15,000 nt of DNA from positions 6,868,559 through 6,883,558 of the forward strand of contig CM022678.1 in the NCBI GenBank assembly GCA_012295275.1, in the 5' to 3' direction. Made by a program: the position numbers and the translations under genes. How positions within the stretch are numbered: position 1 is the first letter of the stretch; each line of letters opens with the position of its first letter. Shown one piece after another: positions 7,381 through 15,000 of this stretch. Source of the stretch: Chrysomallon squamiferum (lineage: Eukaryota; Mollusca; Gastropoda; Neomphalida; Peltospiridae). The notes below the pieces were generated by a model. That model saw only the letters and a program-made list of their open reading frames with translations, did no database searches and had not been told where the DNA came from.

Positions 7381-7968
7381 CGTCAAAAAAAAAAAACGGC
7401 GCGACAGCCAGGTCACGTGACATAAAGATCTCGAGCAGACGACACGAGCCGATGTGTATAACCATGTACACACAGTTGACCCCGTCGAAGATTAATATGA
7501 TGACAACACGTGACCTAAAGATTACTAAAGAACACGACGTCACCCGATGATGATCCGGAAAATGCCGGAAACGGCCGCCAAGAGACGACGAAGCAGACGT
7601 AAACAGACGAAGTTTTGAACAGCGGTGCAGACTAATTACCTGTCACCGCCCGCAAGGAACTCAAAACGACAGGTCTGGTTATTTACTGGTTCTGCGTACT
7701 GACGATTAACAAGAAGGTATTGTACTCTCGAGTGACATAAATCTCTGGATGGCGAGGAAAATATTTTAAACGAAGCAGACGGACGATTTTAATGGCCGAG
7801 CGATAGTTTCTGAAGACGTATTTAAGGCCAGATAAAATAAATTGCTCGTTTTCGTGAGAAACGCTTGGGACAGAAAAGTCCGCCTGTGTAATTTATTTAT
7901 ATTTTATTATCTATTTTAAAAATTTCGGTGAAGCTGCGCATTCGTAACAGAGATTAAAGCCTACCAGA
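7381..7968 (+). promoter_or_regulatory. Candidate CpG-rich promoter and 5' non-coding exon
   Basis: About 26 CpG occur between 7381 and 7680, by far the densest part of the window. A palindromic E-box GTCACGTGAC lies at 7412-7421 and a second CACGTG at 7507-7512. A CRE-like ACGTCA is at 7537-7542, and two ETS-type CCGGAA cores lie ten bases apart at 7555-7560 and 7565-7570. At 7968/7969 the sequence CCAGA|GTAAGT fits a 5' splice site. Between them no long frame is open, and one ATGGCC start closes after four codons, so any exon here would be untranslated. This could be the start of a gene continuing rightwards, but no downstream coding exon is visible. Orientation rests only on the donor-like site. 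Confidence 0.35.
7412..7421. promoter_or_regulatory. Palindromic E-box (USF/TFE/MYC type)
   Basis: GTCACGTGAC is a perfect 10-base palindrome containing CACGTG, the core bound by bHLH-ZIP factors. A second core at 7507-7512 is followed by TGACCTAAAG, echoing TGACATAAAG after the first. Confidence 0.4.
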
Positions 7969-8236
7969 GTAAGTTATAATTTATCGTTTCGAATTTATTG
8001 TATTGAAACTAATCTAGATTACTCTATTCATTTATTTTATTATTATTATTATTATTTTTTTTTTTTAAGAAAGCGTAGAGAATATCATTTAGTTTAAAAT
8101 ATATAGTTGATAGTTATGTAAATAAAAAAAATAAGATTTTATTTTTTTTCTGTAGACAAAACTCTGTATCCGCCAAAGTCATAATTTTTTTTTATGTAGA
8201 ATATGAAAAGGATTAATATGGCTGACAAAGAAAAAC
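7969..8236. other. AT-rich stretch with (ATT)n and T-runs
   Basis: It holds an ATT array at about 8037-8056 running into a T-run, plus a further T-run near 8139-8150. No gene was recognised. If the donor at 7969 is used, this would be intron. Confidence 0.5.
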
Positions 8237-8350
8237 CAACAAACAACAACAAAAAATCATTCGATTTTCCTGCAACTCGTTCTTAAGATAAGATATTCTC
8301 ACATAATAGCTTTCCTACATAACAACCTTCCATCCTGACAGAATAATAAT
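8237..8350 (+). repeat. Repeat C, plus-strand copy
   Basis: AAATCATTCGATTTTCCTG, CAACTCGTTC, ATTCTCACATAATAGCTTTC and ATAACAACCT are collinear with the minus strand of 4975-5105. The two copies form a widely spaced inverted pair. Element family unknown. Confidence 0.75.
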
Positions 8351-9228
<878 letters not shown>

Positions 9229-9971
9229 TATACTTTGATTCAAATACATTGACTTAACTCAAATCGAATATAAAAAATTAAAGTCTGCACAAAAGACAGA
9301 ATTATCCTGTTCAGTATAAATTTTGAACACGCATCCAGACAAATAATTTTATTTTTATTAAATCTCGTTCACACACGACACAGAATTAACTTTACGTCAC
9401 ACACGGTTTTAACTCTAAACAGACCAATCCACACACTCCTATGAGAGTCGATATTTCATCCCAACAAGCAACACACGTAATAATAATAACAGATCTAAGT
9501 AAATTATATTTTTATCTGACTGCTCTTCAAGCGCTGGTTACATTATTAATACAGAGATAAAACCCGTTCCCAAGACAAATTTGTGTTTTCGGTGTCTTTC
9601 TGCTTTCTTTGACAAATCAGCCCATGTCACTTTTTGTTGTGATCAGATGGTTCGTAACGTGAATTGTTCATCGCGTTAATGGTTTTAATATCGACTCTGA
9701 ATGTTGCTGCGTGTCGTAGGAAAAGTTGATAATGTTCTTTACTGTTCTGTTATAATATTTATATTCTGGAGACTGTTATAGAAACGCACAGACTGATACA
9801 GACACACTCACACACATAAATACACATCCACTCACGCATAGAAATACGCACATAGAAATATACCGATAAACACTCAAATATGAATCCAGACATAAATATC
9901 ACATGCGCGCAGAAGCACACCGACATGCACTCACACATACAGAAACAAATTCATATAATTTACATTTACCT

Positions 9972-9973
<2 letters not shown>
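9229..9973. other. Unassigned AT-rich stretch
   Basis: Ordinary sequence, with CACACA/ATACAC-rich decayed microsatellite at about 9800-9945. No coding region or element was recognised. Confidence 0.5.
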
Positions 9974-10013
<40 letters not shown>

Positions 10014-10024
10014 GCGCGCACGCA
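9974..10024. repeat. (AC)n ending in CGCGCG
   Basis: Fifty-one bases of strict purine-pyrimidine alternation. The tract is CA-type and ends in ACGCACGCGCGCACGC. Confidence 0.96.
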
Positions 10025-10043
10025 AACAAGCACCCAAATATAC

Positions 10044-10061
10044 GTGAAAGTGAAAGTGAAA
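10044..10061. repeat. (GTGAAA)3 repeat
   Basis: Three perfect GTGAAA units. Confidence 0.9.
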
Positions 10062-10224
10062 GTGTCAAAAATTAACGTGCTAATCAGACAGAGCAAGCTG
10101 TTGTGAAGCACGTCTACGATTTCTACACAGGTTTCAACAAATTCCGTCGCAAAAAACACAAATATACATTTAACATACACTTACATACACACAACATACA
10201 ACACCCACACACCCACAAAACAAA

Positions 10225-10225
<1 letters not shown>

Positions 10226-10279
<54 letters not shown>
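10226..10279. repeat. (AC)27 microsatellite
   Basis: A perfect AC tract of 54 bases, flanked by shorter ACAC and CCCACAC stretches. Confidence 0.98.
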
Positions 10280-10286
<7 letters not shown>

Positions 10287-10343
10287 CTGTCACGTTTACA
10301 TTCACCTTTCGCGATATATAGTTTGACTAGAACTACGATTTAG

Positions 10344-10399
10344 TTCCGAATTGTAATCAAAACATCGGCAAGCAGCAGCTTCCGAATTGTAACGAAAAC
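10344..10399. repeat. 36-bp direct duplication
   Basis: TTCCGAATTGTAATCAAAAC at 10344-10363 recurs as TTCCGAATTGTAACGAAAAC at 10380-10399. The offset is 36 bases and 18 of 20 positions are identical. Confidence 0.85.
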
Positions 10400-10480
10400 T
10401 TTGATTAGTAGTAGTCTTAGCTGGACTTAGTAAAAACAACAACATGCAGATTTTTTGAATTAGCTAAATAAACCTTAGAG

Positions 10481-10783
10481 CAGACATGGGCAACCTCTTT
10501 TCTAGAAGCAGGCCACATTAGACATAACTCATCCTCAGGTGGGCCACAGGAACTAATTTAGGCGATTTTGTGTTTTTACGTAAAGTTTATTTTAAGAAAT
10601 TATTCATTTTCATTTACTTCAGGAACTGTTATAATAACAAAAAAAAAAAAAATAATAAAATAAAAATTACATGTGTTTTAGTAGGTATATTAGTAGGTGA
10701 CAAAATAGACTCAATTTTATAAAAATTTGAATTAAAGTTGTTTTCCTTGTAAAATTAGGCGGGCCGCAGTTTGACTGTGACTG
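10481..10783. mobile_element. hAT-like non-autonomous element (MITE), 303 bp
   Basis: The left end is CAGACATGGGCAACC, and the right end read inwards is CAGTCACAGTCAAAC, giving imperfect terminal inverted repeats (about 10 of 13 positions). The element is bounded by CCTTAGAG (10473-10480) and CCTTAGAA (10784-10791), an 8-bp target duplication with one mismatch. An 8-bp duplication and CAG...CTG ends are hallmarks of the hAT superfamily. Internally there are GGCCACA and GGGCCGCAG segments near the ends, an A-run at about 10639-10651 and no long frame. It encodes no transposase and would depend on one supplied elsewhere. The divergence of ends and target site suggests it is old. Confidence 0.8.
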
Positions 10784-10904
10784 CCTTAGAATATCTCACT
10801 GTCTGGAAAGCTACAAACGAAACAGAGGAGTCACACTGGAAGGCCACACAGACGTCTGGTGAACCTTTCAACATTTCTGTTCAGTAAAAAAATGGGTTTA
10901 TTCC

Positions 10905-10912
10905 TGACGTCA
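10905..10912. promoter_or_regulatory. Perfect CRE palindrome
   Basis: TGACGTCA, the CREB/ATF site, stands alone with no other promoter feature recognised nearby. It may be chance. Confidence 0.25.
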
Positions 10913-11023
10913 CATTTAAAACAGGGTCCGTGCTGTTTGCTCTTAGCTGAAGACGTACAAGCAAAACCAAACCAGTCACTGAAAGGCTAGATCGAAGTCT
11001 GAATGATCCTTTCACCGTTTCTG

Positions 11024-11025
<2 letters not shown>

Positions 11026-11081
<56 letters not shown>
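11026..11081. repeat. (AC)28 microsatellite
   Basis: A perfect AC tract of 56 bases, followed by GT-rich decayed repeat to about 11123. Confidence 0.98.
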
Positions 11082-11086
<5 letters not shown>

Positions 11087-11123
11087 AGTCTGTCTGTGTG
11101 TATGTGTATGTGTTTGTATGTAT

Positions 11124-11705
11124 ACTGCTGTTGCGACTTAATTCGTATGGAAAAAGGCTTAGAATTCATAGCAGTCTTCACGTCATTAAGATTGTTAGTA
11201 TATCAGGGATGACAAGAAACAAAACAAGCATTAGCAAAATGAATTCAGATCGGTGATTTTTATATTTCGACTCGGCTAAAACACTGAAATGAAACTGTGT
11301 CTGTGTGGATAAGGCTTTAAAACGATTAATTATTTCAGCTGAACTAATGCTTCCAAGAACAGACTATTTAGAGGTAAATATTATTTCCTTCTTCAGTTAA
11401 TCTACATATCTTCATATCTTTCTAGATTATTTTTGTACCTTAAAATAAACAAAACAAAAGAACAAAAGTCCATTATCCTTCAGCTTACATGCTTGGTATT
11501 AAGGCTTGATGTACTTTCATAATCCCATTTGAAAATCCTAATCCTTTATCATATTTTCAGTTATTATCATGTTGCAAATGATTTCTGTTCTACTCTATGT
11601 ATGTGGTGATGCTGTGGAGGTGTCTAGGATTTGACGGGGTCGTCGTGACTGTAGTGCGCATAATTTTGAGGAGGAGAATAGTATCATTTCATTATACAGA
11701 ATATA
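11124..11705. other. Unassigned sequence
   Basis: Ordinary AT-rich sequence. No RNA gene, coding exon or element could be supported on either strand. Confidence 0.5.
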
Positions 11706-11745
11706 GGAACAACAACAACAACAAGAACATCAACAGCAGCAGCAA
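11706..11745. repeat. (CAA)n then (CAG)n
   Basis: Six CAA-type units, a short interruption, then AGC units. It is a smaller relative of the compound array at 12772-12876. Confidence 0.9.
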
Positions 11746-11779
11746 GAAAAGAAAACAAAACAATATCGGCAAAATGATT

Positions 11780-12035
11780 AACTGAATTAATACTAAACTA
11801 AATAAATGAATAAATTAATTGATTAATAAATAAATAATATAATATAATATGATATGATATGATATGATATGATATGATATGATATGATATGATATGATAT
11901 GATATAATTTAATATAATGTAATATAATTTAATATAATAAATGAATGAATGAACAAATAAATAAATAAAAAAATAAAAATGAAAAGAAGTGAAATAAAAT
12001 ATAATAAAATAAATAATAAATGTTTAGACAAAATA
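11780..12035. repeat. AT-only repeat field with (GATAT)11
   Basis: AAAT-type units lead into AATAT and then eleven perfect GATAT units at 11851-11905. Decayed AATAT, AATG and AAAT units follow to about 12020. Confidence 0.95.
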
Positions 12036-12771
12036 TATGTATGTACACACACACATACACACAAACACACACACACTGTAAATAAAGAATAATTAAAAAT
12101 AAAATAATATAACAAAATAAAAAAATAAAACGTATCACCTGACTCCTTCTATCTGAAATATTTATTATCAAGCATAGACTGAGGTTACCATGACGACAGG
12201 CATATTAAAAAAAATAAAATAAAAATAAAACATATTACACCACACACCATCTGCTGTATATTTTTACACGAGATCAGGCAAAATAAACCTCATTAAGCTG
12301 AACGAAACCACAGAAATACATTCTCATTTCATTTGATAGGCATCCTAGCAAAATATAGATGTATTTTTATTGTAATTTATATTATATGTGGGTTTTATTT
12401 TTTTCTTTGTTTGTGACAAATGAATGAGAAAAAAAAAAAAGAGAAAAATATGTTGTGTTATTATGATTCACGGTTTTTCTTCTTTTTTGTTTTGCATATA
12501 TATAAAATATAGTGACTGTCAGGTTTTATGTTTTAAATATACGGTTTGTATGTGTATGTATTACTAATAAAAACAAACATATGTTAATAAAAATAAGAAA
12601 TGACGAGGAAAAAATATAATAGAAAAACAGCAAGATAGACTTATCAATAAATAAATAAATAAATATTTAAATAAATAAAAAGGGGAGTTAAAATATATAT
12701 TAAATGCTATTGTATAAACCATTACATACTATTATTACATGCAGTAGACACCTACATGTGCAAAGTACCAA
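12036..12771. other. Unassigned AT-rich stretch
   Basis: It holds a CA-rich tract at about 12044-12076, several AAAT arrays (notably about 12646-12679), and otherwise unique AT-rich sequence. No gene was seen. Confidence 0.5.
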
Positions 12772-12805
12772 CAGCAGCAACAGCAGCAGCAGCAGCAGCA
12801 GCAGC

Positions 12806-12876
<71 letters not shown>
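12772..12876. repeat. Compound (CAG)n-(CAA)n-(TAA)n array
   Basis: CAG units (to about 12806), then CAA units (about 12807-12838), then AAT/TAA units (to about 12875). Each block differs from the previous one by one base per unit. It forms poly-Ser/Thr/Ile or poly-Ile/Val/Leu frames that are not coding. Confidence 0.97.
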
Positions 12877-12949
12877 TACGATGTGCATGAACAGTAATAG
12901 AACATAAAAAAATAAAAACTCACACGTTACGGAAGATTTTCGTCCAAAC

Positions 12950-12976
12950 ACAAAATAAATAAATAAATAAATAAAT
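12950..12976. repeat. (AAAT)n microsatellite
   Basis: About six AAAT units. Confidence 0.93.
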
Positions 12977-12992
12977 GATCTTATAAAATTAC

Positions 12993-13035
12993 CTTCGATC
13001 GAAGAAGCATCGCTGCATATATGCCCGTAATCCAT
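12993..13035 (-). CDS. Possible tiny first coding exon (14 codons)
   Basis: On the minus strand an ATG at 13035-13033 with G at -3 and G at +4 opens MDYGHICSDASSIE. It reaches GAAG|GTAATT, a fair 5' splice site, with the intron starting at 12992 in phase 1. Two perfect CREs lie 19-43 bases upstream of the ATG, and CTATAT lies just beyond them. Sequence beyond the donor is low-complexity, as an intron would be. The longer frame containing it runs on into poly-Ile/Val/Leu repeat and is not credible. No downstream exon is visible in the window and the protein is not recognised. This is a motif-based proposal only. Confidence 0.22.
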
Positions 13036-13053
13036 AACGTCGGTAAGGAGCGG

Positions 13054-13078
13054 TGACGTCAGAACATTGTTGACGTCA
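13054..13078. promoter_or_regulatory. Paired CRE elements
   Basis: Two perfect TGACGTCA palindromes at 13054-13061 and 13071-13078 have starts 17 bases apart. Paired CREs are typical of cAMP- and activity-induced promoters bound by CREB/ATF dimers. The local CpG content is raised relative to the flanks. Confidence 0.5.
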
Positions 13079-13262
13079 TATAGAACAATAGCGGATATAG
13101 CAAGTTTTGGAAAACAGGTCAATTAAAGTTTCCTTTGCCCTCGTTGACGATGATTCATTCTCGTTCACAAGTTTAATAGTAAGAGTTTAGTATTTTGTAA
13201 TTCGATTTTGAAATTAGATCGCCTACAACAGGCTAGCTTCTTATATTATGCTGTTTGTTTTG

Positions 13263-13293
<31 letters not shown>

Positions 13294-13784
13294 TGGTTAT
13301 GTTTAGTGCCTGCTGATGTTGATGATGCTGATGTTAATGGTTAACATAACTATGAATATAATACAATATAATAATGTAACGTAATGCAGTATAATAATAT
13401 ATATAATACATGTTTATATATGTGCATGCTTGTATGTATATGTACGTACGTATGTATTTGAGTATATATATGTGTGTAAAGCGTGTTTGTGCGTGCGTTT
13501 ACACACACGAAATGATTGAATCAATGTATTGCAAAAATTATTACATTTTTGCAGTGTTATTTATACTAATGTAGTAACATATTTTACATAATCACTGTTA
13601 TAAAATTAAACAACAAAAAATAAAATTTTTAAAATTTGAATTAATATTAATTGTCTCTTTCAGATAGAGTGAATAAATAGATGATTAAAATTTTTTTAAT
13701 AATTTAAGTGACATCTGCGATATTACCGAATAAAATCGTTACAGAAAAACATACCGTGTGAAGACACCTTTAGTAAAAAAAAAA
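13079..13784. other. Unassigned AT-rich stretch
   Basis: It holds a (TTTA)n array at about 13264-13293, GATGTT/GATGCT repeats at about 13312-13338, and TATG/TACG-rich decayed microsatellite at about 13425-13480. No gene was recognised. Confidence 0.5.
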
Positions 13785-13830
13785 AAAATCATTACCGACA
13801 AACAAATCGTCTGAAAAGGTCTTTAGCAAA

Positions 13831-13894
13831 TGACGTCAAAATCTATGACCCCCTGTGGTTATCGCCCGTCACGTTTTGATTACGTTACATAATC
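13831..13894. promoter_or_regulatory. Cluster of bZIP and RUNX-like sites
   Basis: TGACGTCA lies at 13831-13838 and a RUNX-type TGTGGTT at 13854-13860. At 13878-13894 there is an imperfect 17-base palindrome GATTACGTTACATAATC, containing a PAR-bZIP/C-EBP-like GTTACATAAT. This is a possible enhancer, on motif evidence only. Confidence 0.3.
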
Positions 13895-14181
13895 AGACAG
13901 CAGAAATGATATCATTACTCGTCACCGGAGGGTTTAAATTCTAAATTGGATTTTGTACGAAAAATGAATGGAAATAATAAATAATAATAAAAAAAAAATG
14001 TCACTGATATTTCAAATGCGCCACAAGAGGTTAATTAGATTCTCAACCAGGGTGCAATCATTAGCCTGCAACGTGCGACAGAAATTATTATTACAGATAA
14101 ACAAATTAATGTTTTATATAAATAAATATATATATATATATATATTTCAGGATGTTTTTGTATGTACAGGATGCTTGAAGG

Positions 14182-14183
<2 letters not shown>
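13895..14183. other. Unassigned AT-rich stretch
   Basis: It holds a short A-run near 13989-13997 and a TA tract at about 14126-14145. No gene was supported. Confidence 0.5.

Positions 14184-14221
<38 letters not shown>
14184..14221. repeat. A38 homopolymer
   Basis: The longest poly(A) run in the window, with T27 on the same strand 183 bases downstream. Confidence 0.97.
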
Positions 14222-14228
<7 letters not shown>

Positions 14229-14404
14229 TAAGAAGTAAATGATTAATGGAAATATAAAGATTTAATAGTGATGTGTGTCCAACCAAAATTGTTGAGACTG
14301 GGGCGAAAGAAAGAAAATCTGCAGGCAAATACATTGATTTAATCATTTTGTGTGTGTGTAAATGCACGCACACGCACACATACGCACACATATATGTAAA
14401 ACAA

Positions 14405-14431
<27 letters not shown>
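14405..14431. repeat. T27 homopolymer
   Basis: A poly(T) run preceded by CA-rich decayed microsatellite (about 14349-14397). Confidence 0.97.
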
Positions 14432-14435
<4 letters not shown>

Positions 14436-14496
14436 AATTTAAAGAAATATTATATGAAATTAACTTAGTTAGAAATCGAAATAAGTAGAAAAACTG

Positions 14497-14516
14497 TTAT
14501 CAGATATTTCTGATAA
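14497..14516. repeat. 8-bp inverted repeat (TTATCAGA / TCTGATAA)
   Basis: Perfect 8-base arms with a 4-base spacer, directly before an A-run and the larger hairpin. Confidence 0.85.
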
Positions 14517-14528
14517 AAAAAAAAAAAA

Positions 14529-14577
14529 AAAAAGAGAAAGTGATTTCTGGTTTTAACAGAAATCACTTTCTCTTTTT
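14529..14577. repeat. Perfect 21-bp hairpin
   Basis: Arms 14529-14549 and 14557-14577 are perfectly complementary, with a 7-base loop GTTTTAA. The inner 16 pairs have mixed composition and the outer five are A-T only. The structure is shorter than a typical animal microRNA precursor and has no mismatches. Confidence 0.9.
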
Positions 14578-15000
14578 AAAGAACTTATTTTCTGAATGAA
14601 CAAAATGCTTTTGCAAAATCGTAGTCACGCTAATTTGCATGACTAAATCTAAACGAAAATTCGAGAAATCATAGCGAAAAAAAGATTTAAATCCCCCTAC
14701 GAATTGAACACACCACAGCAATCGAAAAGCTAATGTAACAAGAAAAAGAAGAACAGGAAAAACGAACAAAGAGAACAACACGAAGAAAAATTAAATAAGA
14801 AAATATAAAAAGGTTTGGAAATGACAGGGGAAAAAAAAAAAAATTAAAAATAGAGCTCGGAGAATATTTTGTCGTTTCGGTTGTAATTAAAATTAATACT
14901 ATGGTAGTTCAAGTACGGCAGTATTAAAGTTAAGATGCTAAAAATAAAAATAATTGGAATAAAACGAAATGAAGTAGGTTGAAACAAGAAAAAAACAAAA
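14578..15000. other. Unassigned A-rich sequence
   Basis: A-rich on the plus strand with a short A-run near 14829-14842. A 72-codon minus frame (14563-14781) is Phe/Leu-rich with no recognisable motif, and it overlaps the hairpin. Confidence 0.5.

Noticed and set aside
11600-11680. Possible tRNA-derived SINE head near GGTGATGCTGTGGAGG
   Set aside because: No B box or cloverleaf follows, and the resemblance is too short to support.
11851-11905. Regular GATAT array considered as a CRISPR-like or origin repeat
   Set aside because: The units are contiguous pentamers with no spacers, so this is an ordinary microsatellite.
12700-13122. 140-codon minus-strand frame
   Set aside because: Most of it is poly-Ile/Val/Leu from the trinucleotide array. 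Only the short segment upstream of the GT donor is kept as a possible exon.
14529-14577. MicroRNA precursor
   Set aside because: The stem is only 21 bp with a 7-base loop, too short for a normal animal pre-miRNA, and it has no mismatches. No precursor context was seen.

Overview
This window looks like non-coding DNA from an animal nuclear genome. It is AT-rich and packed with microsatellites, long poly(A) runs and fragments of dispersed repeats. No continuous open reading frame has a recognisable protein domain. Nearly all long frames come from simple repeats such as (GA)n, (CA)n, (CATA)n and poly(A). The two certain genes are RNA polymerase III tRNA-Lys(UUU) genes with internal A and B boxes and short downstream T-runs, which marks the DNA as eukaryotic. 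The dense mix of CA, GA, AAAT and trinucleotide repeats, the tRNA-Lys-linked repeats and a hAT-type MITE would suit a mollusc, perhaps a coleoid cephalopod. That assignment is inference from general character only.

Layout. At 1-1160, read on the minus strand, there is a 52-bp tandem duplication, an intact tRNA-Lys, a body repeat (called A here), a decayed tRNA-Lys fragment and a second A body. At 3437-4412 the same ingredients occur on the plus strand: an A body, an identical tRNA-Lys, then another A body. The two clusters face in opposite orientations about 2.6 kb apart. Between them lie mainly poly(A) runs and microsatellites. From 4430 to 7250 there are trinucleotide repeats, two further low-copy repeats (B and C), a 67-bp (TC)n tract and a small CpG-dense patch. 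About 7380-7970 is the most promoter-like stretch: it is CpG-dense, has E-box, ETS and CRE-like sites, and ends in a possible splice donor. From 8240 to 10400 come an inverted copy of repeat C, a 365-bp purine tract and several (CA)n tracts. A 303-bp hAT-like MITE with an 8-bp target duplication sits at 10481-10783. From 11700 to 12880 the sequence is mostly simple repeats. At 12993-13078 two perfect TGACGTCA elements lie just upstream of a possible tiny first coding exon on the minus strand. A bZIP/RUNX-like site cluster lies at 13831-13894. The end of the window holds long A/T homopolymers and a perfect 21-bp hairpin.

The tRNA genes are the only features whose function can be stated with confidence: they supply tRNA-Lys for AAA/AAG decoding in translation. 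Promoter and exon proposals are inferences from motifs. No novel enzymatic, defence or mobile-gene system is visible. The most unusual element is the tRNA-Lys-centred composite repeat.
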